From: Coniella vitis
Taxonomy: Eukaryota; Ascomycota; Sordariomycetes; Diaporthales; Schizoparmaceae
Direction of reading: 5' to 3'
DNA: 64,000 bases
NCBI GenBank assembly: GCA_011317545.1
Contig: WUJK01000013.1
Span: 496,001 to 560,000 of the forward strand
The position numbers were made by a program, and so were the translations under genes. Position 1 is the first letter of the stretch; every line of letters begins with the position of its first letter. Of the stretch, positions 9,442-21,020 are shown in pieces. The notes below the pieces were generated by a model. That model saw nothing but the letters and a program-made list of their open reading frames with translations, was not told the origin of the DNA and made no database searches.

Positions 9442-10488
9442 TCACTCTGAGCCTTCCTCCTCTTCCTCCTCCTCCCCAGCCTGCTCCTCCACCCTCGCCT
9501 GCAACGCCGCCACGCGCGCCATCCACTCGACCACGCCCCCCTCGCCATCCACGGCCGCCTCCCGCCACCAACCCATCCCACCCGCCGTCCAAAACGCCCA
9601 CTTGCTCAGCGCATGCGCCTGGCCCGCCACACGCACCAGCCTCTGCACCACCTCGTCCACACGCGCCTCCAACGCGCGCGCCCGCGTGTCGGTGCTCTCG
9701 GCGTGCTCCGGCACCGCCACGGCATCCACCACGCCGCCGCCGCCGCCGCCGCCGCCGTTGCCGCCCAGCTGCTCGGCTGTGACTGGTTCGCCCAGCGTCA
9801 TCATGCGGTACGCCAGGGGCTGCGGCACGCCGCGATGGGCGAGCGCGGTGGCTGCGAGGGTGGCTGCGAGGGTGGCTGCGATGGTGGTGGTGTGGCTGGG
9901 GTGAGGACCGGCGAGCTGGAAGGCGGTGTCGGCCATGGCAATGGGATAGTCGGCCGCGAGGACGAGCGCGCACGCTGCTGCGCCGGTGACGGGGTCCTCT
10001 ACGGGCGCGACGATGGGGATCGGGGAGCTGCGCATGAGCGTGGTGATGCCGCCGAGAGCCATCGTCAGGATGGAAGCGAGGTCTCGCCTTGCTGCGCTTG
10101 AGGGGGCAGAATCAAGGCCGTGGCTGGAGGCGAAGAGGCCGGGCGTCTCGGGGCGCAACACGAGCACTTTGGGCCGGTTGTGGGCGCGGAAGCGGCGCCA
10201 GGAAGGGCCGTGGACGAGCCAGGCGAAGCGCGCGATGGATGGATCCGCGCTGCCAGGGTTCTCGAGGGCTTGCTCCAGCTTGGTGAGATACTGTGGCTGG
10301 AAGGGAGGCAGGACGTGGGTTGGGCGCTGGGGATCCGGTGCGGAATCGGATGCCGCAGGCGGCTGCAGGTGGGCTGTCAGTTGGCTGTGCAGGTCGTGCA
10401 GGATATGTTGTGAGAGGACGTTGCCCTTGGCTGGGTCGGGCGCGAGGCGCAGGTACGCTGCTCCTGGTGGAAGGGTGGGAAGTTTCAT
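9442..10488 (-). CDS. Enoyl-CoA hydratase/isomerase (crotonase) family protein
   Basis: Single exon, 348 residues from ATG 10488. The crotonase core is seen in LVLRPETPGLFASSHGLD and in the PIVAPVEDPVTGAAACALVL segment, which together would form the oxyanion hole of CoA-ester enzymes (hydratases, isomerases). The catalytic acid residues of classical enoyl-CoA hydratase are not evident, so the reaction cannot be named. Three tandem 12-bp units near 9850-9890 encode a TLAA-type repeat, a Gly run sits at the usual C-terminal junction, and the tail is a Glu run ending GSE. No peroxisomal SKL-type or mitochondrial signal is obvious. Confidence 0.75.
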   Translation of the reverse strand: MKLPTLPPGAAYLRLAPDPAKGNVLSQHILHDLHSQLTAHLQPPAASDSAPDPQRPTHVLPPFQPQYLTKLEQALENPGSADPSIARFAWLVHGPSWRRFRAHNRPKVLVLRPETPGLFASSHGLDSAPSSAARRDLASILTMALGGITTLMRSSPIPIVAPVEDPVTGAAACALVLAADYPIAMADTAFQLAGPHPSHTTTIAATLAATLAATALAHRGVPQPLAYRMMTLGEPVTAEQLGGNGGGGGGGGVVDAVAVPEHAESTDTRARALEARVDEVVQRLVRVAGQAHALSKWAFWTAGGMGWWREAAVDGEGGVVEWMARVAALQARVEEQAGEEEEEEEGSE

Positions 10489-11632
10489 GGTGGTTTGGTG
10501 ATGTGGTTGATATCAAGTTGAGGTTGGAAGGCGGAAGAAAGGCGAAAGTGAGTTGGGATGACGTTGAGGAAGACCCTTGGCACAAGTACCAAAGTATCCG
10601 TTGGAAATATGTACCCGGGTACTTTTACAGTTGGCTTTGTATAAAGTCTGCTGTGAATTGTTGATATATGATCGTGACAAGAAGTCAAGCGACAGTTTGC
10701 TGTGTCTGTCGCTGGGACTGAGTATATATCGTGTTATGTACTTAGAGACTTGTAAGATATTCGCAATATACCACTATAAAGGCAGCAAGAGGGAACAAAA
10801 CACGGTTGTAGAGCAGCCAAAGGAAACCAGTAATCAAAACGGAGGCAATGACAGGAGCATCTCTCCCAAAGTAAAAAGTACGTCCACTCTATAAGAACGC
10901 CGTTTGAAGACTGAAGCAGACACTGGAGAGTGTTGGTCTTGCGGCAAAACTTGACTTGACCAGCTTTATTTACATCGGCTTAAAACCAGGCGTCAGACTC
11001 ATCCATCACCAACGCTCGATGAAATCTTTGATTCGTTTGATAGCAGCAGTGGGCCAGCGTCCATCAATACATCTGCAACTTAAGCGGGTAAAGATCCAAC
11101 TGCCTACTCTGCACAAATGATACAAAAGACAGTTGTTGTGGCTTTGAGTGGCTGAGAATTGTGTCCAGGGCACTACATCTGCGGTTTGCAACACTATACT
11201 CACTCTTCTGAATAATCTTTTCAACCCGTTACATCGCTATATCAACGTGCTACAGGCAAGCAAACATATCTCTGTCTTGTTGTGGTTGCCAAGTTACCAC
11301 CCACGCACAACATGGCATTGTCTGCCAAGTGCAACAAATCTCTGGTATTATTCAGTATCCCCTCGAATAGCTCGAGGACCCAATTACTTGGTCATGGCCA
11401 CGGCTAAAACACACGATGACTTGCTATATACTGATAACAGAGGAGGATAGAGAACCAGAGCATTCAGTGGAAAGGAGAACAGATGCCTTGGTAGTGTGGA
11501 GGCTTTCCACATCATTCTCTCAACCCATCGTGTATAAAAACTGCCTTGTAATCAAGATACTTCCCACTCATCACCATAATCCATAAAACAAACCGATACT
11601 AGCACATGCCAGCATCGCCTCCCACGGCCGAC
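10489..11632. other. Intergenic, crotonase promoter and CYP505 3' region
   Basis: No supported gene. The left part is upstream of the crotonase-like gene and the right part is downstream of the CYP505 stop at 11633. Only short, unrelated ORFs occur. Confidence 0.5.
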
Positions 11633-13240
11633 CTAGAAAATATCCACAACATACCGCTCGTTCCTCATCCCCTTGACAAACGCAGCAACCTCCTCCTCCG
11701 TAGCCTCCTCCCCTTTTGCCCTCCTCGCCTCCAGAATCATGCCCTTCGCCACTTTGCCCACCCCCGCGGCCAATTCCTTACTCCCACAGATATAGAACTT
11801 GGCCCCAGCCTGCCACAGCCGGCTCACATCCTCCCAGTCCCTCTCCACGCGGTCTTGCACATATCGACACCTTTTGCGCCCTCGATCATCTTGGCCTTCC
11901 TCTCCTTGGCCACCTTCTTCACCATCTGCTTCACGGCTAAACACCCATCTCACCTCCACGGCCCCCATTGCCTCCCACTCTGCAAACTCGTCAGCATACA
12001 ACTGGTCCTTTCCTTGCCGCCGACAACCCGCAAACAGCACCGCAGGCGCCAACTCGACCTTCTTCTCCTTCTCCTCGTTGGCACTGCCATCATCATCATC
12101 ATCATCATCATCATTGTTCTTCTTCTTCTTCTTCTGTATCAACGCCGCCCGCTCCTGGACAAACCCGCGAAACGGCGCCAGCCCACTCCCGTTCGCAAAC
12201 ATGACAATGGGCGTCCTGCCCAGCTGCTCCTCGCCCGGCAGGCGGAAGAACTTGTTGGTGCTGCTGCGAAGCGCAACAAGGAGGCGGTCGCCGGGCGCGA
12301 GAGAGCGCAGGTAATTCCCCGCTACACCGACGAAGCGTCGGTGCTGCTGCTCTGTGCTGCCCGGTTCTGTGGCTGGGGATGGGGATGAGGATGGGCATGG
12401 TTCTGGTTGATACCACGCTGGGGCATCGAGGACGCTGTAGGTCAGTGTTGCAGTGTGCGGCGACAAAAGCGGCGAGGAGGAGATGGAGAAGAGCCGGGTG
12501 CGCATGGGTGGGAGGAGGGCGAGGAACGTGCTGAAGGGGAGGAGGGGCGGTGGTGGTCTTGTCTTGCCACTGTTTTGATCGTGCTGTTGTTGTTGTTGTT
12601 GTTGACATTGCAAAAGAAGGTCGAGAAGAGTGATGCGCTTGGTGATGACCTCAGCTGTAAAGATGTCTGGCTCCAGGTATCGCTCCAGAGTCTTCTTTAC
12701 AAGACCCGTAGAAGCCTCCTCTTCTTTGTTTTCAACAGTCGAACACGCGGTTAGCATCATCATCAACATTATCTCGATATCGCGCCGCGTAGCCGGCTGC
12801 GAGAGCTCAACGTATCCCTCCAGCAGCTCAGCTATCCCCACCGTGACATTTGTCGGCAGCCCCATCGCCGCTGGTGCGCTGCTGCCGCCGTGGGACCTGA
12901 TCACCATCTGCCCGTCGCGCGCCAAGTCGAAGAATCGCATGACGCGCTCCACGGCCTGCTTGGGATTCAGCGGCAGCACAGCGAGGTAGTCACCAGCCGT
13001 GTACAACGACGACGACGACGACGGCACAGCCATTTCCTCGGGCAGCGCCACCTCGAGATGGCGCTTCTCAGGCTCCCCTGGGCTGGTCAGCTGGCGGGCC
13101 TCGACAACGGTGGCCCAGTGCATGTTTTGCTGCTGGAGGTCGGCGGCGCGCTGGGCGCCGTCTCGAGGCCGGGGCGCGATGATGAATTCAATGGCGAGGC
13201 AAGGAATGTGTGGCGGCGCTTTGGCAAGCGTCGAGGATAC

Positions 13241-13272
<32 letters not shown>

Positions 13273-15982
13273 ATGATGCTCCTTCTCCTTCTTCTTCGTG
13301 CGAGGAATACCCAGAGTCTTGGTCTCGTCCCCTGATTCTGGGTTTCCCTCCTTCTTGCCCCATTTCTCCCGACGATGGACAAGATACAGATGACGACGAT
13401 GATGATGCAAAATGAGCCTCCAGCGCAGGCCACAACTCGTCCGCCGTCCACGCCTCAAAGTCCCCAAAGGTATCCTGCCTGCTCACATCCGACAACCCGC
13501 GCGCTGCGACCCTCACACCGCCCGCACTGGCCAGCATCTCGTCGAGCAGCGTGGGGATGCGCTGATAGGTCGCTGTCCAGTCGCTGTAGCCGCACCCAAA
13601 GACGGCGTAGCGCACGCCCTTGAGCGCCGCAGCCGCGGTGTCTTGCAGGCTCTGCTGCTGCAGCCAGAGAAAGAACTCGGCGGCGTCGTCGGTGGGCTGG
13701 CCCTCGTACGACGCCGTGATGAGCACTGTGGGTGTTTGTCTGGAGAGCGGTGCGTTGTTGCCGCCGTGGGTGGTGGTAATGGTGGCGGCGGCGGCTGCCA
13801 GGGCTTGGTTGAGGGGCTTGGCTGCTACTTGGAGGCCCCGGTGTGCGGCTTGGGCGGAGAGTCGTTGAGCGAGAGACTGGCATGTTCCGGTGTTGGAACC
13901 GTAGAGGATGGTGAGGTCGGGCTGGGAGGAGGTGGTGGTGGTGTTCTTCTCTTGCACCCCGTTCGCACTTGTCGCAGCAGCAGCAGCAGGAGGAGGAACT
14001 GGAGACGCATTCTGGCCAGACAGGCGGTTCAGCAGGATCGTCGGCGTGAGTCCCTCTCTCAGACTGGCCCGCATGAAGAAGTCCTTGGGCTTGATGGTGA
14101 GGTTCTGCGCAATCTTCATTTCGTACGTCGGGTCGTCCAGCGTCAGGTCAAACGTCTGCAGGATCAGCGCAACAGCCAGGACGGCTTCCTGCCAGGCAAA
14201 TGCACGGCCTATACATGCTCTCCTAGGTTAAGATATTCCACCGGTCAGCGAGAACGGTTCATGAGCACTCCTCCTCCACTCACTCCGCAAGAACACACAA
14301 ACAGCAAAGTGTGCACAAGCGAAGGGGGATAGAGCTTGTCTTTTCTTTCACACTTACATGCCAGTCCCAAACGGCTTCCACGCGTTCTTGGGCAACTTCT
14401 CAAACTCCTCGTCCAGCATCCTCTCTGGTCGAAACTCTTCCGCATCCTCGCCCCACACCGTCTTGTCGCGGTGGATCTTGCCCAGCAAGCACGTCACGGG
14501 GCTATTCCGCGGAATCTCATACTTGGCCGTCGTCGTCGTCGTCGTCGTCGTCGCATGGAACTCTTTGCCGCCGCCAATGTACACCCTCTCTTCGGTGTTT
14601 TCCGGCCGCACGGCGCGCGCAAAGGCGGGTGCTGTGGGGGTGAGCCGCAGGGTCTCGCGCAGGACTGCGTTGATGTAGGCGAGCTCGGTCACGTGCTTGG
14701 GCTCGACGCGAGCGTGGCGGCCGACAACGCGGTCGACTTCTTCCTGGGCGGCGCGGTAGGCGGCTGGGTTTTTGAGCAGTTGGAGGAAGGCGAAGGAGAG
14801 GAGGCCTGAGGTTGTTTCGTGGCCTGTTGTTTGTGGGGTGTTGATTCCTTTTGTGTTAGAAAGAGATATACAGATAATTCAGAAAAGAAAATAATCAGGG
14901 TGATGGGATTGTATACAAGTCTCGACGCACCCGCAATCAAAAAGGTCTGCATATTCGACGCAATCAGCTCATCCCTCATCGACAGGCCCGTCTTGGGGTC
15001 GCGTCCGTGAATCAAAGCATTCAGCAGGTCCTTCTTGTCGGTGGGGTGCTCTCGCCGGTACTGCACCAGCTCGCGCGCCGTCTCGGCCATCAGCTCCTTG
15101 CTCTGCGCCACCTGCTGGCTGTGCGCCGGCGAGAGCAGCCGCGAGACGAGCCCCGCGAGCTGGCCGGCGCGGTTCGACTCGTCGAGCACCACGTTCATGG
15201 CCTGGATGTAGGCGTGCATGTCGTCGTGGTAGAAGGAGTTGAAGCGGAAGTCCATGGCGCAGAGGGCGATCGAGTCGAGCGTCAGGCGCGAGAAGTCGTC
15301 CGTCACGGGGATCTTGTGCTGGGGCCCGAGCCGCGCCCACTTGAGGATGAGTTGGCTGGCGATGTCGTGCATTTCTGTGGGCGTTTTCTTTCTTGTGAGC
15401 AATGTCTTTATGATTCTTTTCTGAGGTGTGCCAAGTGTGTTGTTTTGGAAAAGTACGAGTTCGCTTTGGACACTCACCTGGGAACATTTCTGCCACTGCC
15501 AGCGGTCCGAACGCGGGCATGAGGATTCGGTGTGCTTGGCCCCAGTCCTCTTCTTTCTCACTCAGCCTGGTTTGGTCCAAGGTTAGCAACCGCTATGCCT
15601 GGTGAGATGATATGATTGTAGTACAGAATCCCGTGCTCTACTAGTCGTCTACCGGTCATCAAAGGCCCAAGGCTGGAAAGAGGAGAAATAAAACATAAAA
15701 AGAAACATACGCAGTGAACAAGCCCTGGGCTTTGCCAGCACCCAACTCGCTCAGCCGGGGCTGCGTCAGCTTGAAGAAGCGCGTCTCGTCGCACAGCTCG
15801 TTGAAGAGGTCGTAGCCTGCGACAAAAAGAACCTCGCGCTGCATGATGCGGACTTTGAAGATGGGGCCGTACGCATCTGCTATTCGCTCCACAGCGTTTA
15901 GAGGCACTTCGTCTTGGAGGTCGAGGATGTTGCCGACCAGGGGGAGGCCTTTGGGGCCGGGGATCTCTGTTGGTAGTGCCAT
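11633..15982 (-). CDS. CYP505-type self-sufficient P450: NADPH-P450 reductase fusion
   Basis: Five exons: 15711-15982, 15478-15566, 14931-15374, 14358-14823, 11633-14222; introns of 144, 103, 107 and 135 nt. The product is 1,286 residues. The P450 domain (1-~460) lacks a membrane anchor and has EDWGQAHRILMPAF, the I-helix AGHETT (268-273), ETLR and heme motif FGTGMRACIGRAF with ligand Cys427. The diflavin reductase follows: FMN YGSNTGT (531-537), FAD RLFSISSS (~1000), NADPH GSGLAPF (~1102) and an aromatic C terminus. This is the fungal P450foxy/BM3 architecture, which hydroxylates fatty acids near the omega end with NADPH and O2. It is about 200 residues longer than usual because of Ser, Ala, Gln, Lys and Asp runs, including a Lys/Asp-rich insert in the FNR module. 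A standalone relative lies 815 bp upstream. Confidence 0.92.
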
Positions 15983-16797
15983 GTGTGTTGTGAGGATGTG
16001 GTATTGTTTGTGGTTCCTGTAGGAGACGGCGGGTCAACGGTCGAAGGAGACTAATAGTAAGCTTGGAATTGGAGTGAGTGAGTCTATCAGTCTGGACAAT
16101 GCGTGATGAGCTGTTGATGGTTGCATGAGTCTCTCGCTGGTCAGAGGAGATCTTAACGGTGAATTGTGATGAAAATGTCTAATGCAGAATATCAAAACGA
16201 ATATGCTCGCACAGCCTCGAATAATACAACACGGCCATGTTCTTATACCATCATCCACGTCTACAAAACGGAATTCGGAACCCCCAAAAACAAACCTTGG
16301 AGCCATAAAAGGATGCACCAAGCCAGTTCTTACTCGCTTGTCAGTGGCTTGGATCTTTTCACTTGAAGATCCCTCCGATCTACGATTGTGCGCAGTGCCT
16401 GCCCAAGGTAAACCTAAACGATAGCGATCGCGACGGCACACGCGGTAATGGGCACTGCCAGCGCGGCCCTCGCGGCATCATGCTCTTTAGGGACTAGTCT
16501 GTTTACATGGCCAAGCGGATCTCTTCTTACACGTCGGCGGATATGCAGTTCCGTTCTCCGGGCTGTGAGACGGGGGGTTCGGTTGGCGGCTTGTCAGACA
16601 ATATGATTGGTCCTCGTTTTCGTTTTCTATATGCTACTAGTATACTACTTTAGTCAGCATTGGCCTATTGCCTGGACCCTGACGATGCTGACCAAGCAAC
16701 TCGCTTATGTCAGCCACGACAAGTCCAGTATCAAGAGTCTGCCCTTTGATATTGATCCCTCGAACCACCGCCTCACCCACCCTCGTGCGCCATATCA
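15983..16797. other. Intergenic spacer between the two P450 genes
   Basis: It holds the CYP505 promoter side and the 3' end of the upstream P450 gene. No ORF in it resembles a protein family. Confidence 0.5.
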
Positions 16798-18651
16798 TCA
16801 CTCTGTGCGTCGCTGGACGCGCACTCGCAATCCAACCGGCCGGATGTTGAACCAGCCGTCCTGCTTCCACGCCCACTTGTCCTCGTCCACAATCTCAAAG
16901 TCGCACTCTCGCACCAGCAGCGCCACCACCGTCACCATAAACACCCACGCCCACTCCCGCCCAATACACGCCCTCTTGCCGTTGCCAAACCACTTCTTGA
17001 CCCCCGCGGGCAGCTCGCCAAACACCCCGCCGCCGTCGCCAGCATCCATCATGCGCTCGGGCCGGAACTCGTCCGCATCGTCGCCAAACACAGCCTTGTC
17101 CGTGTTGACGCCCGCCAGCACAATGATCATGGCCTGATCGTGGGCAATGGCGTATTTGCCGCCGCCCAGCAGCACCGGCGACGTGTCGACGTGGCCCGAG
17201 GCTGTGGTCCGGGGCCGGGGCTCAATGTTGAAGCCGGGCGCGGCACACGAGAGGCGCAGTGTCTCGCGGACGATGCCTTGGATGTACTTGAGCTGCTCGA
17301 GGTGGTCGGGGGTGAGCGTTTCCTGCTGCTCTCCCCCTCCTCCTCCTTCTTCATCGTCGTCTTGTTGTCCTCTTTGGCCTCGATGATTGCCTCTGCCATC
17401 AGCCCCCCACGGGCCCCAAACCCCATCGACCTCCCTCCGCGCCCTCTCCCAACACGCCCGGTTCCTACACAAGAAATACACCGCACTCGCAATCGCACAC
17501 GGCGCCGTGCTGCTCCCAATCGGCATGCTCACAATCTCATCCACCACCTGGCTCTCCCTCAGCCCCGTCCCCGTCACCGGGTCCTTGCCCTGCAGCAGCG
17601 CCCCCAGCAGATCCCTCTTGCCAGTCGGGTTCCGCCGTCTGTGCTCGAGGATCTCCTCCCGCGCGTACCGTTGCCGCATCGTCGTGATGGCGTCCTGCCA
17701 CTTCCTGCCATGCAGGAGCCAGTTGACCACCCGCAGCCGCGTCGGTCGCTTCATGGCCTCCGAGGTGGCGTCTTCCATCCCGCGCAGCATGGGGTGCGGG
17801 TCCGCTGCGGTGATGCAGTGCAGGCGGCGCCCAAAGAGCGTCAGCGTCGTTGCCTCGAGGTTGAGTCTGTTGAGCTCGTCCACGAGGAGGATGCCTTGCC
17901 CACGGTCGGCGTGCACAGATGCTGTGTTGCTGTTGTTGTCCTTGTTGCTGTTGTCATCACCGCTCTGATCCAGCCAGCGGCGGCGGAGAAGGTCTTGCGA
18001 TACCAAGCCTGCTATCTCGCGCACCCATTGCGCGACAGTCTCGCTACTGGTGGTGATGCCAGGTGGCGCTGGTGTCGCTGCCCTCTGCTGTCCCATTTGC
18101 TCCGCTTCACCCTCACCACCACCATCACGCACAGCAGAAGCAGAAAAGGAAGAAGGAAGCAAGACAGGCGCACAGATCCGATGCGCCACCCCCCACGCAC
18201 CCGCCTCCTCCCCCTCCTCCCCCTCCTCATACGCCGTAAACAGCGCGTCGTGCACCGCGTCGCGAATCTCGACGATCGGCCCGCCGACGTACTTGCGGAA
18301 CCGCCGCTCGTCGCAGAGCTCCTCGGCCAACGCGGCGCCCGCGACACAGACGAGCGTGTGGCCGAGGATGGTGAGCTTGAAGATTTCGCCGTGCTTGCGG
18401 GCGAGGGTCGCGAGCGAGGACCATGTGTTGGAGGGGTCGACTGTGTTTTTGTGTTTTTCACAAAATGTGTGTTTTGGTTAGCGGGTGGTTTGTTTCTCTC
18501 TTGTTTCTTTTTCTTTTTTCCTTTTTTTTTTTTTCTCGTGATGAGAATGATGAGAGAGGGGTAAAACGGTATGCTTTTTGGACCGTCACTCACCGTCAAA
18601 GATGTTGCCCAGCAGTGGAATGCCCCGCGGCTGGGGAATCGGCTGAGACAT
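16798..18651 (-). CDS. Standalone CYP505-like cytochrome P450 without reductase
   Basis: Exons 18594-18651 and 16798-18440 with a 153-nt intron (GTGAGT...CAG, branch GCTAAC); 566 residues starting MSQPIPQPRGIPLLGNIFD. There is no N-terminal membrane helix, as in CYP505 heme domains. ETLRL (K-helix), PERM and the heme motif FGNGKRACIGREWAW (ligand Cys511) are intact. The I-helix segment reads MPIGSSTAPCAIAS, so the usual A-G-x-E/D-T-T oxygen-activation motif is absent. The chain stops soon after the heme region, so an external electron donor, or none, must be used. It carries Gly, Asp/Glu and Asn-rich insertions. Arrangement beside CYP505 suggests duplication of a heme domain or a joint pathway. 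Substrate unknown. Confidence 0.85.
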
Positions 18652-19640
18652 GATGATATGGCTCTCTCACTACACAAGCCTCTCCTTTTAACCGATTTAC
18701 TGTCCAGTCCGACGACTGAGCTTCTCAGGAAAGTGAAGAGATAAAACGAGGATGAACTTCTAACCCACTCCTCAGGGGAAAGAAAACGGCTGTGCTCACA
18801 GTTCGAGCCAGCAAAGGAACAACCAACAAAAGAAAAACGAAAACGAAACGAGCGCACGGCAGCACGGAGACACAACAGGTGACCACTGACAGTGGGGAGA
18901 AGACCTTCCGCGATGAGGAGTGTGCTTCTGTGTAACCTCACTCGGAGGCTGTGATCTGCTACCTTGTGCTTCACACCACCCGCCACCGCCCAAACACCAG
19001 ACCAGTAGTTTTATACATGGTAGGTGTAGCATAGCATGCACGAACCCTTGTCCTCATCCTCTTTATATCCCGATCAAAATATAGTATGATCCCTCGAAAG
19101 AAGAAATAAAAAAAGCCACCGATCGTCGTCCTCGCAGGCTTGACTATAAGCCTACTACTGCCGACCAACCAATCAACCTACTAAACAAACCTCACCGCAC
19201 ATTAAAATGCGGAGCAACCAGCTGTACTACTACTATAGTATGTACTATGTCCCCTATCCTCTCTCTCTCTCCCCCGTTCCATCGTACCACCACCATCCGT
19301 GCCGATTTGCTCCACGATTCTCGGCTTTCTTCGGTCCATAGCCCTTTTTTGTTCTTGTCTTCCATTCTGCCCCATCCTACCATCCATCCATCCCTCCATC
19401 CCTTCATCGTATCAAACAGCAAACACAAACCTCTACACCATGTATGCATCCGCCCCATGGTGTTTTGGCGTTTTGGTGGCGTCTGAGCTGGCATGGTTGC
19501 AGCCAGGATAGCAAAGCCGGGATAGCAGCATACGAAATATCATAAGGCGTACAGCGGCGTTCCCCGAGACATGCGTTTTCCATCTCGCTCTCGCTCGCTC
19601 CCTTGCTTTGTGCTTCATGGATTACATTCACAGATTGATA

Positions 19641-19676
19641 GACAGACAGACAGACAGACAGATAGACAGACAGACA
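19641..19676. repeat. GACA tetranucleotide microsatellite
   Basis: Tandem GACA units with one GATA interruption. Confidence 0.9.
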
Positions 19677-19959
19677 ACAAGCCCCCCCCCCCCTCCTTTC
19701 TCCCCCATCCAATTCCATCCTTATCCTCACACAGAGTCAGGTAAGGTCAGTCAGTATCAGAAAAAGAAACGTCAGCATCATCTTCACCGCACAAATAACC
19801 TACCTCCTCTTCCTCCTCCTCCTCCTCCTCCTCCGCCTCCTTCTTCTTCTTGTTAGTAATAATCATCAAATTCCTTAAGCCCCCATTGCCTTCCTCACTC
19901 TACCCCTCGTTTCTCTTTCCATTTTCATCTCCTCTGATCTCCTTGGAAGCATGCCTAGG

Positions 19960-19983
19960 TATATATATATATATATATATATA
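19960..19983. repeat. (AT)n microsatellite
   Basis: About 12 AT dinucleotides in the intergenic region. Confidence 0.9.
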
Positions 19984-20352
19984 GGAATGACCTCTTAAAA
20001 ACCCGTTGTACCACGTAAAGGATATAACCCAGCCCCAAACATACAACCCACAATACAAACTCCCCAGAGATAGATACATAATACATGCAAAACATCACTA
20101 ACAGGGACAACAAAGAAAATACTTCTTTGCTTACTCCATTAACGTTGCGAGTAGTAAATAAAACCCACGCATAAACTCCCGCAACCCCCAAAGTTCTAAA
20201 TCGAACCAAAAAAAAAACAAAAAACAAAAAACAAAAAAACTTTCCCTGCCCTACATACCCTATAAACGTACATATAGACAAAGAATAGTAGTGAAATAAA
20301 ATAGTATGATAGTATCAGTAGTGAGTGTATAATAAATTAAAAACAAGCGAAT

Positions 20353-20354
<2 letters not shown>

Positions 20355-20384
<30 letters not shown>
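20355..20384. repeat. (AT)n microsatellite
   Basis: About 15 AT dinucleotides, 370 bp from the previous AT tract. Confidence 0.9.
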
Positions 20385-20387
<3 letters not shown>

Positions 20388-21020
20388 CTCCCTTCCGCCT
20401 TTTTTCTCTGGCTTTCTTTCCTTCCTTTCCTTGCTTTATGGGCCCCAAAAGAATAAGCCACTGAACTAATAGTTTATAAACCGAGGGGTATCGTCGTATC
20501 GAGTATCAAGTACATCTATCGAGTGTGAGAGACAGTGAGAGTTAAAAAAAAAAAAAGAAAAGAGGAAGAATAAAAGTGCAACACCACCCCCCCTTGAAAA
20601 AAAAAAAGAAAAGAGAAGAGGAAAAAAAACTCAAGTTCAAGAACAAGGAAATAATAAGCCAGAGTCATAGTCTGTCAAACCCCCATCTTCCATTCTTCCC
20701 CCCCCTCCCCCCTTCATCCTTCGCCAACCGCATATACCCATCCACCCGGGGTATTAACAAAAGTCATCAAAGGTATAATGTAAAAATGAAAACATATCGA
20801 AGCAGATCAGCCACGGCCTGACACCTCCCCGGCACCACCACCATCACCAAGAGACAAAAAAACAAAACACTCGGGCCGTTGGGCATCAGTCCGCTAGCTT
20901 CGTGTCTGTCTGCTTGCTTGCTTGCTTGCTTGCTCTTGATAGATAAATGGATGGGACTCGGAGGGGGTATAGTATAGGCTTTCAACCCTTAAAAAAAAAG
21001 TCCAAATGCAAAAATCAAAA

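Larger units (their letters stand above)
18652..21020. other. Intergenic, P450 promoter and Sec7-gene 3' region
   Basis: No supported gene in about 2.4 kb. It is dense in simple sequence: GACA repeats near 19641-19676, (AT)n at 19960-19983 and 20355-20384, and several A- or C-runs. The right half probably includes the 3' UTR of the Sec7-domain gene. Confidence 0.55.

Noticed and set aside
17140..18564. 474-codon + strand ORF
   Set aside because: It lies antisense to the P450 gene, whose conserved heme and K-helix motifs are clear; the + strand translation is compositionally biased with no family features.
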